DNA of 64,000 nt from Epilithonimonas caeni DSM 17710 (GCF_000426465.1 NZ_AUFK01000013.1:124001-188000); one strand, 5' to 3'. Positions 1-8,902 are shown, counted from the stretch's first letter. Made by a program: numbers and translations. Notes: a model not told the origin generated them from the letters alone.

Positions 1-64
1 TTCATTACTATGAAAAAACAGACACATAACTTTATGGTGACAATATTATTAACAGATGAATTAA

Positions 65-370
65 TTACGAATTAATATATTGCTCCAGCAAACCAACCAA
101 AGAGTTAACGTCGTGAACACCACTTTCTTTCCAAAGCAATTCTCCATTTTTGAAAATCGCTAAAGTAGGAACACCACGAACGCCATTTTCTGATGCAATT
201 GACGGAAACTGGTCTACATCAATTTTTACGATCCTTGCTTTTTCGCCAACTTGCTCTTTTACAGAATTCAAAACGGAAGACTGAACTTTGCACGGCTGAC
301 ACCAAGTGGCAAAAAAATCAATAAGAACCGGACGTTCGGATTGTATTAGTTCTTGAAATTTCTGTGACAT
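65..370 (-). CDS. trxA: Thioredoxin
   Basis: A 101-residue protein with a single thioredoxin fold and nothing else. The active site WCQPCK lies near residues 23-28, preceded by the typical strand VLIDFFATW, and the cis-proline is in GVRGVPTLAIF near residues 64-74. There is no signal peptide, so it acts in the cytoplasm as a general disulfide reductase, presumably kept reduced by thioredoxin reductase encoded elsewhere. It is downstream of the MBL/rhodanese gene on the same strand, but a 123-bp gap containing a fold-back repeat separates them. The central WCQPC replaces the commoner WCGPC, which is frequent in flavobacterial thioredoxins. Family assignment is secure; the particular physiological partner is not known. 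Confidence 0.93.
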   Translation of the reverse strand: MSQKFQELIQSERPVLIDFFATWCQPCKVQSSVLNSVKEQVGEKARIVKIDVDQFPSIASENGVRGVPTLAIFKNGELLWKESGVHDVNSLVGLLEQYINS

Positions 371-410
371 AATAAAAGAGATGTTAAAGATTAGATTTTA
401 GCTATCAGAT

Positions 411-482
411 CCTTCGACAGGTCAGAATGACATTTTAAGATACTGAAATTAACCCTGCACTGTCAGGCTGAGGCTCTCGAAG
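411..482. repeat. Dispersed fold-back repeat, copy 1
   Basis: Two imperfect inverted arms, one at 411-432 and one at 461-482, of the form CTTCGA...TGACA / TGTCAGGCTGAG...TCGAAG, separated by 28 bases. Related arms occur at 45064-45085 and 53800-53874. The repeat lies between two same-strand genes and could fold in RNA, but there is no U-tract. Confidence 0.6.
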
Positions 483-493
483 CCCTTTTAATT

Positions 494-1903
494 CTACAAA
501 GTTTTACTTTGACAAACAAAATTGCTCAATGGAAATTTCTCTGTTTTCTTGATTGCATTGAACCCGCCATCAATCTCAGTGAAATTCCTATAACCTCTTG
601 ACTGCAAAATACTTGCCGCAATCATACTTCTGTAACCTCCCGCACAATGGATATAAAAATGCTCCGAATTGTCTAAAGAATTCACCCAGTCATTAATGTA
701 AGCAAGAGGTTTACTGTAGGCTTCATTGATATGCTCTGCCTCGTATTCTGTTTCCTTTCTTACATCAATAACTTTCATATTTTCAGAAAATTCATCAGTA
801 AACTCTTCTGCAGAAATTCTTCTAATCTCATCTGTTTCTTTACCCGAATTTTTCCAAGCTTCGAAACTTCCGTCCAAATAACCTAAAACATTATCAAATC
901 CTACTCTGCTCAACCTGGTAATTACTTCTTCTTCTGTTCCTTCATCAGAAACCAAAAGAATCGGCTGTTGAACATCCACGATCATGGCTCCAACCCAAGG
1001 TGCAAAATCACCCCTGATCCCGATATTAATAGAATTTGGAACAAAGCCTTTATGAAAAACCGCCGCACTTCTTGTATCCAGGATCAAAGCTCCGGTTTCT
1101 TCAGCAGCAGTTTCGAATTCTTCTACAGACAAAGGATTGTTTCCTTTTTTCAGAACCTGGTCGAAGCTTTCATAGCCACCTTTGTTCATGGCGACATTCA
1201 TCCCGAAATATTTTGGTGGCGCCGTTAATCCGTCCAGAACTTCATTAATGAAAGATTCTTTATCCGGTTGATTAAGAGCATAATTCTTTTTTTTCTGGTT
1301 TCCCAAAGTATCCACTGTTTCTTTCTGCATATTTTTTCCGCAGGCAGAGCCAGCGCCGTGAGCCGGATAAACTGTAATGGAATCATCTAAAGGCAGAATC
1401 TTGCTTTGAAGACTATCATATAACATTCCTGCCAAATCTTTTTCATCGATTTCGCCAGCCTTTTGTGCTAAGTCAGGTCTTCCAACATCACCCAAAAACA
1501 AAGTATCGCCAGAGAAAATGGCCGTTTCTTTTCCATCTTCATCAATCAGTAGAAAAGTGGAGCTTTCCAAAGTATGGCCTGGCGTATGAAGAACTTTAAT
1601 TTTAATTTTTCCAATTTCAAAGATCTGATCATCCTCTGCAATGATCGCTTCAAAATCAGGTTTAGCTGTTGGTCCGAAAACAATTGGAGCGTTGGTTTTT
1701 TTAGACAGATCCAAATGCCCCGAAACAAAATCGGCATGGAAATGCGTTTCAAAAATATATTTGAGTTTGACTTTGTCCTTCTCCAAACGTTCAAGGTAAG
1801 GTTTCACTTCTCTCAGCGGATCGATGATCGCCGCTTCATTTTCAGAAACAATGTAATACGCCCCTTGCGCAAGACAGCCTGTATATATTTGTTCAACCTT
1901 CAT
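494..1903 (-). CDS. MBL-fold hydrolase with two rhodanese domains (persulfide dioxygenase-like)
   Basis: A 469-residue cytoplasmic protein. Residues about 1-250 form a metallo-beta-lactamase domain of the ETHE1/BlH type: metal motif THFHADFVSGH near residue 53, GDTLFLGDVGRPDL near 131 and YPAHGAGSACG near 180. Two rhodanese domains follow. The first (about 265-355) lacks a catalytic cysteine; the second (about 365-460) keeps it in HCAGGYRS. Such fusions handle persulfide or thiosulfate sulfur: the MBL part oxidises glutathione- or other low-molecular persulfide and the rhodanese moves sulfane sulfur. The expected His after the Asp in the HxHxDH motif is Phe here, as is common in the BlH-type branch. 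Substrate is inferred from family only. Confidence 0.85.
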   Translation of the reverse strand: MKVEQIYTGCLAQGAYYIVSENEAAIIDPLREVKPYLERLEKDKVKLKYIFETHFHADFVSGHLDLSKKTNAPIVFGPTAKPDFEAIIAEDDQIFEIGKIKIKVLHTPGHTLESSTFLLIDEDGKETAIFSGDTLFLGDVGRPDLAQKAGEIDEKDLAGMLYDSLQSKILPLDDSITVYPAHGAGSACGKNMQKETVDTLGNQKKKNYALNQPDKESFINEVLDGLTAPPKYFGMNVAMNKGGYESFDQVLKKGNNPLSVEEFETAAEETGALILDTRSAAVFHKGFVPNSINIGIRGDFAPWVGAMIVDVQQPILLVSDEGTEEEVITRLSRVGFDNVLGYLDGSFEAWKNSGKETDEIRRISAEEFTDEFSENMKVIDVRKETEYEAEHINEAYSKPLAYINDWVNSLDNSEHFYIHCAGGYRSMIAASILQSRGYRNFTEIDGGFNAIKKTEKFPLSNFVCQSKTL

Positions 1904-2076
1904 TTGGATATCGATAGATTTTAATCAAACTTTATTTAAGATGTTATTTGGTTACAGTTTACAAATACAAATATGAGGTTATTTGGATTAACTATAAATA
2001 GTTTTTCGAAAGATATTATGAATAATTTCGATTTGAAATTAAACAAACGTTCAAACCCCCGCTGAATATCAAAAAT

Positions 2077-2098
2077 AAGCCGCATCAATTTGCGGCTT
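2077..2098 (-). terminator. Intrinsic terminator
   Basis: Perfect hairpin AAGCCGCA/TGCGGCTT with a short loop, followed on the minus strand by TATTTTTGA. It lies about 30 bases past the stop of the lipoprotein gene at 2129. Confidence 0.8.
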
Positions 2099-2128
2099 TA
2101 TAATATATGGCAGAATCTGTTTTCACCT

Positions 2129-2629
2129 TTATCGTACCAATGCCCAGATTCCAATACCAACACCAGCATAAGCAACAACTGTAATGATATCGGCCACTGG
2201 CTGGGAGAAACGTCTTTCTGCAATTGTTGACTGATCAATCTGGTTCTTATGGAATTTGAGGATCTTTTTTGGCTTATGGATAACGTGGGCAACCAAAGTA
2301 TCACTCTCCCATTTATCAACCTGGATCTTATACGGCTTACCCCCAACTTCTATTTTGAAGTATTTGTTGATCTCCAACTTTTCCTGGACGCTCATCGATC
2401 TCGGTGCCTTATCTTTTGTAATTCTATTTCTTTTAGTGCTACCAGGTTCAATCGCAGATACATTTGCCTGAACATTTGCAATAGCTTTTGTAGCAACAGG
2501 TTCATCCATTTTTTTTGTACGTACTTCTCGCGTGTTTTGTGCTGTTGCTTCATTTTCTGATTTAATTCTATAAGTATAGCAGCTTATAAGAGAAAATGAT
2601 GATATAAGGAGGTAAAGATATTTTTTCAT
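2129..2629 (-). CDS. Small lipoprotein with C-terminal membrane helix, function unknown
   Basis: A 166-residue protein. It starts MKKYLYLLISSFSLISC, a lipoprotein signal peptide with lipobox LISC and acylated Cys at residue 17. The middle (about 40-90) is Lys/Thr-rich and probably disordered. Residues about 90-140 look like a beta-rich small domain (KYFKIEVGGKPYKIQVDKW), and the last 20 residues are hydrophobic (ADIITVVAYAGVGIGIWAL). The plan resembles the 108-residue protein at 8527-8853: a lipobox, a short beta domain and a C-terminal helix. It is a single gene with its own terminator. I do not recognise the family and give no function. Confidence 0.75.
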   Translation of the reverse strand: MKKYLYLLISSFSLISCYTYRIKSENEATAQNTREVRTKKMDEPVATKAIANVQANVSAIEPGSTKRNRITKDKAPRSMSVQEKLEINKYFKIEVGGKPYKIQVDKWESDTLVAHVIHKPKKILKFHKNQIDQSTIAERRFSQPVADIITVVAYAGVGIGIWALVR

Positions 2630-2758
2630 TAGCCAAATTTAAGAATTAAACGTATAATTTTTGATTTTCTTTTAATGAATCTTATTTTTTGGAATTTTTA
2701 CAAAAGAACATTTTATTAAAACTGATTTTTATTATTTTTATTGACCAAAACCATTAAT

Positions 2759-3631
2759 ATGATCCTGAATCCTGTTGACGTTGTAGAACACATTGATAAA
2801 GAAGACTTTCAAAAGAAATATTTCAAACCGCACAGGCCACTTTTGATAAGAGGTTTTGCAAAACAATGGGGCGCTTACGAGAAATGGAACCTTGATTACA
2901 TCCGGGAAAAAGCGGGTGAACAGGTTGTTCCCATCTATGACAACAAACCCGCCGATGCTAACAAAAGCTCTGACACACCGGCAACTAAAATGAAAATGAA
3001 GGATTACATTGATACCATAAAAAGTAAACCTTCTGACCTCAGGATATTTTTTTATATCATTACCGATAAACTTCCGGAATTATTACAGGATTTCACTTAC
3101 CCAGATCTGGGAATGAAATTCTTCAAGCGCCTTCCCACTTTATTTTTCGGAGGAAGTGAAGCGCATGTTCTGATGCATTACGACGTTGATCTGGGGGATT
3201 TTTTCCATATTCATTTTGGAGGAAAGAAAAGGATTTTACTTTTTGACCAGAAGCAAAACGAAATGCTTTACAAAGTCCCGCTGTCTGTCCACACAATAGA
3301 AGAAATTGATTACGATAACCCGGACTATGAAAAATATCCTGCTTTGAAACGTGCCACAGGAACAGAAATCCTGATGGAACACGGCGACGCTTTGTTTATT
3401 CCTGGTGCTTTCTGGCATTACAATCGTTACCTGGAACCTGGCTTTTCTTTGTCTATCAGAGCGTTGCCCAATCGTCCTTCAAAATTCCTAAGTATGCTTT
3501 ATCATGTTTTCATTATGCGATACACAGACAAGCTGATGCGAAAAATCTTCAAGGCAAAATGGGTAAAATATAAGGAAGAATGGGCTTACAGAAAAAGTTC
3601 CAAAGCTTTGGAAAAGTTGAATAAAAAATAA
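2759..3631 (+). CDS. Cupin-like / JmjC-type Fe(II)-oxygenase domain protein
   Basis: About 290 residues, nearly all one cupin_8/JmjC domain. Near the N-terminus RPLLIRGFAKQW is the typical cupin_8 opening. The metal site is visible as MHYDVDLGDFFHIHFGG (HxD) with a distal His in GDALFIPGAFWHY, consistent with a 2-oxoglutarate/Fe(II) dioxygenase, perhaps a protein or tRNA hydroxylase. Start chosen at ATG 2759; an in-frame TTG 18 bases upstream (2741) is possible, and mutS just downstream does use TTG. The gap to mutS is 71 bases and co-transcription is likely. The substrate is not predictable from sequence. Confidence 0.82.
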   Translation: MILNPVDVVEHIDKEDFQKKYFKPHRPLLIRGFAKQWGAYEKWNLDYIREKAGEQVVPIYDNKPADANKSSDTPATKMKMKDYIDTIKSKPSDLRIFFYIITDKLPELLQDFTYPDLGMKFFKRLPTLFFGGSEAHVLMHYDVDLGDFFHIHFGGKKRILLFDQKQNEMLYKVPLSVHTIEEIDYDNPDYEKYPALKRATGTEILMEHGDALFIPGAFWHYNRYLEPGFSLSIRALPNRPSKFLSMLYHVFIMRYTDKLMRKIFKAKWVKYKEEWAYRKSSKALEKLNKK

Positions 3632-3702
3632 ACTTCCGCAAAACATCCTTCTTTTTTCTGTATATTAATTTCGTATTTTAGCGCTTCTAAAAATTCAGGA
3701 AA

Positions 3703-6282
3703 TTGGCAAAGAAAGAAACTCCGTTAATGACGCAATACAATACCATCAAAGGAAAATATCCTGATGCATTATTGCTGTTCCGCGTGGGAGATTTCTACGA
3801 AACTTTTGGACAGGATGCGATAAAAACTTCGCAGATCCTTGGAATCGTTCTGACCAAAAGAGCCAATGGTGAAGGTCACATCGAACTGGCAGGATTTCCG
3901 CATCATTCTGTGGATTCTTATCTGCCAAAGTTGGTAAGGGCAGGAATGCGAGTTGCGATCTGTGACCAGTTGGAAGACCCAAAATCGGTAAAAGGTATTG
4001 TAAAACGTGGTGTGACAGAATTGGTTACGCCGGGAGTTACATTCAACGACCAGGTTCTGACTTCTAAGAAAAACAATTTCCTGCTTTCTCTTCATAAGGA
4101 AAAAGAAAAGTATGGAATGGCGCTTGTGGATGTTTCAACAGGTGAATTTCTTGTAAGCGAGGGAAATTTGGAGAAATTACTTCACATTGTTCACACCTTC
4201 GACCCGAGCGAGATCATTTATCAGAGAACTCTGGAGATTCCAAATCAGTTGAAAAATAAAAATGTTTTCAAGCTGGAGGATTGGGCGTTCAAATATCCTT
4301 ATGCTTACGAAAAACTGACTTCTCATTTCAAGACACAATCTCTGAAAGGTTTCGGGATCGAGGAACATAAACTGGGAATTACTGCAGCGGGAGCGATTTT
4401 CGCTTATTTGGTTGAAGACACACATCATTCACTTTTACAGCATATTACAAGAATCCAAGTGATTCCTCAGGATGATTATCTGATGATGGATAATTTCACA
4501 TTAAGGAATCTTGAAATTGTCTATTCTGCCAACCATCAAGGGAAATCGCTTCTCGATATTATCGACAAAACCTGCACGCCGATGGGCGGAAGATTGTTGA
4601 GAAGACGTTTGATCCTGCCCTTGAAAAATATCGGTGATATCAACCGAAGGCTAAGCCTTATTGAGTTTCTGAATAATGAAGATTCTTTGAAATACGACAT
4701 CAAAGATCTGCTGAAAGGTATCTCGGATCTGGATAGATTGATTGGAAAATTAGCCGCTGAAAAAATCTCACCGAAAGAATTAGGTTATCTTCGTCAAAGC
4801 ATTATCAACATAAATGAGATTAGAAAAAAACTTCTGAGTTTCCCGGATGTTCTGGCTTGGATCGACCCTTTTATCAACCTTGAGGAATTGATCAATTTAA
4901 TTAATGAGCATCTGAATGACGAACTTCCTGTGAACATCAGCAAAGGTAATGTCATCAGAGAAGGAATCTCGGAAGAATTGGACCATTTGAGAAATCTGCA
5001 AAGCAAAGGTCGCGGTTTCCTGGACGAAATGTGTCAGCGTGAAATCGAAAGAACAGGAATCTCGAGTTTGAAAATTGATTTCAATGGGGTTTTCGGATAT
5101 TATATCGAGGTTAGAAATACGCATAAAGATAAAGTTCCAGAGGATTGGATTCGTAAACAGACTTTGGTAAACGCGGAACGTTATATTACTGAAGAACTGA
5201 AAGAATATGAAAATCAGATTCTTGGCGCTGAAGAAAAAATCGGCAAATTAGAATCAGAACTTTACAGGAATGTCTGCGAAAATGTTCTGATCTACATCGA
5301 CCAATTGCAGGAAAACTCAAAGCTGGTCGGAGAACTGGATTGTGCAGTTGGTTTATCCGAGCTATCTGTTGAAGATAATTATACCAAACCGATTCTGAAC
5401 GATTCTTTCTCGATTGACATCCAGGAAGGGCGACATCCGATCATCGAAAAATCTTTACCCCTTGGCGAATCTTATATTCCAAACGATGTTTTTCTGGATA
5501 GAGATTCTCAGCAAATCATCATGGTAACCGGACCGAATATGGCGGGTAAATCTGCAATTCTGAGACAAACAGCAATCATTTCTTTGCTGGCTCAGATCGG
5601 AAGTTTTGTTCCGGCAAAACATGCGGAGATTGGAACATTGGACAAGATTTTCACGAGAGTTGGTGCGACAGATAATTTGTCTGCCGGCGAATCAACTTTT
5701 ATGGTGGAAATGAATGAGGCCGCAAATATCCTTAATAATATTTCGGAGAGAAGTTTGATTTTGTTGGACGAAATCGGACGTGGAACTTCCACTTATGACG
5801 GTGTTTCCATTGCCTGGGCCATTGCAGAATATCTTCATCAGCATCCGACGCAGCCGAAAACTTTATTCGCCACGCATTATCACGAGTTGAACGAAATGTC
5901 TGTGAACTTCGAAAGAATCAAGAATTTTCACGTCTCCATCCAGGAGGCGAAAGGTAATATTATTTTCCTCAGAAAACTGATTTCCGGAGGAAGTGAACAT
6001 AGTTTCGGTATTCACGTAGCGAAGTTGGCAGGTATGCCTTCCAAAGTAGTCAATCGAGCGAATGAAATCCTTAAAACTTTGGAATCCAGCAGAGCAACAC
6101 AAGATTCCGGTGAAAAAATAAAACGGGTAACCGAAGAAAATCTTCAGCTTTCATTTTTCCAGTTGGATGACCCTGTACTTGAAAATATCCGTGAAGAATT
6201 GACGAAAATCGACATCAATACATTGACACCGATTGAAGCTTTAATGAAACTGAATGCGATCAAGAAGATGATCGGACGGTAG
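3703..6282 (+). CDS. mutS: DNA mismatch repair protein MutS
   Basis: Full-length MutS of 859 residues. The mismatch-reading motif is FRVGDFYETF near residue 26, where Phe and Glu contact the mispair. The lever and clamp regions fill the middle, and the ATPase carries Walker A TGPNMAGKS near 613, the signature STFMVEMNE and Walker B ILLDEIGRGTSTYDG near 690, with FATHYHEL after it. It recognises mispairs and hands over to MutL. The start is TTG at 3703 giving MAKKETPL; an ATG eight codons later would trim only unconserved residues. No frameshift or missing motif was seen, so mismatch repair initiation should be intact. Confidence 0.97.
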   Translation: MAKKETPLMTQYNTIKGKYPDALLLFRVGDFYETFGQDAIKTSQILGIVLTKRANGEGHIELAGFPHHSVDSYLPKLVRAGMRVAICDQLEDPKSVKGIVKRGVTELVTPGVTFNDQVLTSKKNNFLLSLHKEKEKYGMALVDVSTGEFLVSEGNLEKLLHIVHTFDPSEIIYQRTLEIPNQLKNKNVFKLEDWAFKYPYAYEKLTSHFKTQSLKGFGIEEHKLGITAAGAIFAYLVEDTHHSLLQHITRIQVIPQDDYLMMDNFTLRNLEIVYSANHQGKSLLDIIDKTCTPMGGRLLRRRLILPLKNIGDINRRLSLIEFLNNEDSLKYDIKDLLKGISDLDRLIGKLAAEKISPKELGYLRQSIININEIRKKLLSFPDVLAWIDPFINLEELINLINEHLNDELPVNISKGNVIREGISEELDHLRNLQSKGRGFLDEMCQREIERTGISSLKIDFNGVFGYYIEVRNTHKDKVPEDWIRKQTLVNAERYITEELKEYENQILGAEEKIGKLESELYRNVCENVLIYIDQLQENSKLVGELDCAVGLSELSVEDNYTKPILNDSFSIDIQEGRHPIIEKSLPLGESYIPNDVFLDRDSQQIIMVTGPNMAGKSAILRQTAIISLLAQIGSFVPAKHAEIGTLDKIFTRVGATDNLSAGESTFMVEMNEAANILNNISERSLILLDEIGRGTSTYDGVSIAWAIAEYLHQHPTQPKTLFATHYHELNEMSVNFERIKNFHVSIQEAKGNIIFLRKLISGGSEHSFGIHVAKLAGMPSKVVNRANEILKTLESSRATQDSGEKIKRVTEENLQLSFFQLDDPVLENIREELTKIDINTLTPIEALMKLNAIKKMIGR

Positions 6283-6459
6283 TTATTTTACACTAACAGT
6301 ATCCACTTTTTTATCCGTAGAAAGTGCTGCTGAATCTACACCTTCATTTCTCATGTGTTCTGCACTCAGATTATCTTTACGCTGTTCCCGTTTGTCTTTA
6401 TCAGGAATACAACTGATGATTAATGACGATAATACGCCGATAAATAATAGCTTTTTCAT
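6283..6459 (-). CDS. 58-residue lipoprotein, function unknown
   Basis: A short gene in the gap between mutS and the TonB-like gene. The product begins MKKLLFIGVLSSLIISC with lipobox IISC, followed by a charged, probably disordered tail (PDKDKREQRKDN...). The stop codon lies directly after the mutS stop (6282), so the two genes converge with no spacer. The lipobox, ATG start and lack of any other coding potential support it as real; function unknown. Confidence 0.65.
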   Translation of the reverse strand: MKKLLFIGVLSSLIISCIPDKDKREQRKDNLSAEHMRNEGVDSAALSTDKKVDTVSVK

Positions 6460-6526
6460 AACAATAAGATTGGATTAGGATTTTCTTTTCAAAAATTGAA
6501 CCGAAGATTATTTTATCAAAAAATAA

Positions 6527-6910
6527 TTAGTTCATAAAATTCATAGTCATAGGGAATTTAAATCGACTTTTTACTCGATTTCCATTGACTTTTGCAGGAT
6601 TCCATTTTCCTTTGATTTTCTTTATTGCATTAATTGCTAAGTTATTAAAAGAATCATTATTACCTGTTGCAAACACTTGACTTATTATACCATTCTCATC
6701 AACTATGAACGTAATAAGTGTCTGATAAGTTCCAGTTCCTTTAAAACTATTTTTGGGATCAAAGTTTTTTTGAAAGCCTTCTCTAAATTTATTAATTCCT
6801 CCCTCATATTCTGCAGCTACATCAGTTTTATCATAAATAATATCTTTTGTTTCTTGAGAAAAAGCTGCAATACTAAAAAGTAAAACAAATAGCAGTAATA
6901 ATTTCTTCAT
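6527..6910 (-). CDS. Secreted TonB C-terminal-like domain protein
   Basis: About 127 residues. The start was placed at ATG 6910, which gives a clean signal peptide (MKKLLLLFVLLFSIAAFSQ, cleavage after FSQ); a longer reading from 6961 adds 17 residues unlike a signal sequence. The mature part matches the pattern of Bacteroidota TonB-like C-terminal domains: TLITFIVDENGIISQVFATG, then a helix NLAINAIKKIKGKWNPAKVNG and a final strand RVKSRFKFPMTMNF. There is no N-terminal membrane anchor or proline-rich linker, so it is not a classical energy transducer; it is a free periplasmic domain of unknown partner. Confidence 0.72.
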   Translation of the reverse strand: MKKLLLLFVLLFSIAAFSQETKDIIYDKTDVAAEYEGGINKFREGFQKNFDPKNSFKGTGTYQTLITFIVDENGIISQVFATGNNDSFNNLAINAIKKIKGKWNPAKVNGNRVKSRFKFPMTMNFMN

Positions 6911-6982
6911 AGTTATTTTTTTCCAAAGATATTCATTAGAACAATTTAATTCAAGTGTCAAAAGTATTTTTTAAATTTGAAT

Positions 6983-7474
6983 ATGAAGACTTTAGTAAAA
7001 TTTTTGTTGTTGATTTTTCCTTTTGTGATGAATGCACAAATCCAAACTGATGTTTCTTTGATCAAATATGAAGATTTGGAAAAACGCATCAGTCAGGAAA
7101 AAGATAAGTTTGTTGTGGTTAATTTCTGGGCGACAACTTGTGCGCCTTGTGTAAAAGAATTACCACATTTCATCGAGGTCAACAACAAATATTCTCAGAA
7201 TCCGAATTTCAAAATGCTGTTGGTTTCACTAGATATGGCAAGGGATAAACAGAAAGTTATCAACTTCATCAAAAATAAAAACCTGACTGCAGAAGTTATG
7301 ATTCTGGATGATAATAAGAGGATGAATACTTGGATTCCGAAATTCCAGAACGATTGGGAAGGCGAGATTCCTGTGACTTTATTTTATAAAAACGGCGAAA
7401 AAGTGTTCTTCAACAATGGCGAAATGTCCTTGGAAGAATTAGAATCGGCAATTACTAAAAGTTACAATCCATAA
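6983..7474 (+). CDS. Secreted TlpA/ResA-like thioredoxin-fold protein
   Basis: About 163 residues. ATG 6983 was chosen over an upstream TTG (6977) because it starts directly with MKTLVKFLLLIFPF..., a signal peptide ending at NAQ. A redox motif TTCAPC lies in VVNFWATTCAPCVKELPHF near residue 50, so the protein is a periplasmic thiol-disulfide oxidoreductase of the TlpA/ResA type. The cis-proline region is WEGEIPVTLFYKNG. It is 12 bases upstream of a second thioredoxin-fold gene with which it probably forms an operon. Confidence 0.87.
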   Translation: MKTLVKFLLLIFPFVMNAQIQTDVSLIKYEDLEKRISQEKDKFVVVNFWATTCAPCVKELPHFIEVNNKYSQNPNFKMLLVSLDMARDKQKVINFIKNKNLTAEVMILDDNKRMNTWIPKFQNDWEGEIPVTLFYKNGEKVFFNNGEMSLEELESAITKSYNP

Positions 7475-7486
7475 AATATTAATATT

Positions 7487-8104
7487 ATGAAAAAAATAAA
7501 ATGGTTTTCTTTCGGACTGATCCTGATTTTGGGATTATTGAGTTTTACCACAATTTATAATTCCGGTTATCAGATTGGCGATGAAGCTACAGATTTCAAA
7601 CTGAAAAACGTGGACGGAAAAATGGTTTCCTTAAGTGATTTCAAATCTGCAAAAGGCTTCATTGTTGTCTTTACCTGCAACCACTGCCCATATGCGAAAA
7701 AATATGAAGATAGGATCATTGCGCTGGACAAAATGTACAAAGACAAAGGTTATCCTGTGATTGCCATCAATCCAAACGACCCGGCAGTTCAGCCACAGGA
7801 CGGCTTTGCCGAGATGCAGACCCGAGCAAAGGAAAAAGGATTCACGTTTCCTTATTTGGTGGATGAAGGTCAGAAAATCTATCCGATCTATGGCGCAACC
7901 AAAACACCCCACGTTTACATTTTGAAAAAAGAGAACGGAAAGAATATCGTGAAATATATTGGTACGATTGATAACAACTACGAAAATCCGAATGACGTTT
8001 CCGAATATTATGTTCAGGATGCCGTGGACCGGCTTTTGAAAAATGAACCAGTTAAAACAGAGAAAACCGTTGCAATTGGCTGTACGATAAAAGTGAAAAA
8101 ATAA
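7487..8104 (+). CDS. Thioredoxin/redoxin-family secreted protein (AhpC-TSA type)
   Basis: 205 residues: an N-terminal hydrophobic anchor or signal (WFSFGLILILGLLSFTTIYN), then a redoxin domain with GDEATDFKLKNVDGKMVSLSDF and the cysteine pair CNHCPYAKKYEDRI near residue 64. The long insert NPNDPAVQPQDGFAEMQTRA is typical of the TlpA-like redoxin group with a CNHCPY motif, often called thioredoxin family protein. The C-terminus includes a second cysteine in AIGCTIK. It is probably co-expressed with the TlpA-like gene and ends at a strong hairpin. The exact redox partner is unknown. Confidence 0.85.
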   Translation: MKKIKWFSFGLILILGLLSFTTIYNSGYQIGDEATDFKLKNVDGKMVSLSDFKSAKGFIVVFTCNHCPYAKKYEDRIIALDKMYKDKGYPVIAINPNDPAVQPQDGFAEMQTRAKEKGFTFPYLVDEGQKIYPIYGATKTPHVYILKKENGKNIVKYIGTIDNNYENPNDVSEYYVQDAVDRLLKNEPVKTEKTVAIGCTIKVKK

Positions 8105-8135
8105 AAAATCGAGGTAATAATTACCTCGATTTTTT
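8103..8135. terminator. Intrinsic terminator
   Basis: Long AT/GC stem AAAATCGAGGTAAT with its complement and a TTTTTT run at 8130-8135, right after the stop of the redoxin gene. It argues against translation of the next gene starting at a TTG inside it (8134). Confidence 0.85.
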
Positions 8136-8160
8136 GTTATGTTTTATAAAATCCAATTCC

Positions 8161-8574
8161 GTGAAAATTAATTTTAAATTCGATTACAAAAACTTTCTTA
8201 TTGCAGTTTTCATTTTCCTTATAGAAGTTTTAATTGCTACCAAGCTCAAAGACATATTCTTTGTGAGAGCCTATCTAGGAGATGTCATCGTAGTAATGCT
8301 GATCTATTATTTCATCAAAACTTTCTTTAAAATCGAATCAACAAAATTAATTATTGGGATTTTCATTTTTTCATGTCTCATAGAAGCTCTACAGCATTTC
8401 AAATTTGCAGAAGTACTTGGTTTTCAAAAGAACCCCATCATGATGACGGTTTTGGGAAACTCATTCAGCTGGATCGATATCCTTTGTTATTTCACCGGAT
8501 GCATAATTTTGTTTCTGATCACAAAATTAGATTGGAACAAAAACAACAGCAGCCACGGCCGCAAGGCCAATTAA
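8161..8574 (+). CDS. DUF2809 family membrane protein
   Basis: About 137 residues with four hydrophobic segments (near FLIAVFIFLIEVLIA, VIVVMLIYYFIKTFF, LIIGIFIFSCLIEAL and IDILCYFTGCIILFLI). The conserved FVRAYLGDVIVV and FSWIDILCY patterns match DUF2809, a small integral membrane family of unknown role. The GTG at 8161 was chosen because an upstream TTG (8134) lies within the preceding terminator. The gene converges with the lipoprotein gene at 8527 and their 3' ends overlap by 48 bases. Confidence 0.75.
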   Translation: MKINFKFDYKNFLIAVFIFLIEVLIATKLKDIFFVRAYLGDVIVVMLIYYFIKTFFKIESTKLIIGIFIFSCLIEALQHFKFAEVLGFQKNPIMMTVLGNSFSWIDILCYFTGCIILFLITKLDWNKNNSSHGRKAN

Positions 8575-8853
8575 GATAGATAGAACAATATCTGGCTTCT
8601 TGATATCCCTTACTTCGCTTCGCTCGATCTCTACCATTTCTCCTGCTTTGTTCTTTCCATAGATCTTCTTAGCATCTACTTTTATGACCTCTATTTTTTG
8701 AGATTTGGCGTCTTTGGTTTGGATCGTATACCTTTTATAAAGCTGCAAAGTATTGTCATACATCGGCTTATTAGGTGTTACAACTTTGGTCTGGCAAGAG
8801 ATCATTGTAATCAGAATTGATAAAACCAAAAAAAATGTTTTAGAAAGTTTCAT
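8527..8853 (-). CDS. Small lipoprotein with C-terminal membrane helix, function unknown
   Basis: 108 residues: lipoprotein signal MKLSKTFFLVLSILITMISC with acylated Cys at residue 20, a short basic beta-rich domain (RYTIQTKDAKSQKIEVIKVDAKKIYG), and a terminal hydrophobic helix (IVLSILIGLAAVAAVVFVPI). The organisation mirrors the 166-residue lipoprotein at 2129. Its last 16 codons overlap the end of the convergent DUF2809 gene. No function is recognised. Confidence 0.72.
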   Translation of the reverse strand: MKLSKTFFLVLSILITMISCQTKVVTPNKPMYDNTLQLYKRYTIQTKDAKSQKIEVIKVDAKKIYGKNKAGEMVEIERSEVRDIKKPDIVLSILIGLAAVAAVVFVPI

Positions 8854-8902
8854 TATGTTATAAGATAAATAAATATGGGTTCAAATTTAATAAAATATTT
8901 CA

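Noticed and set aside
8134-8160. TTG start for the DUF2809 gene
   Set aside because: It lies inside the preceding terminator's T-run; the GTG at 8161 begins directly at the family's typical N-terminus.
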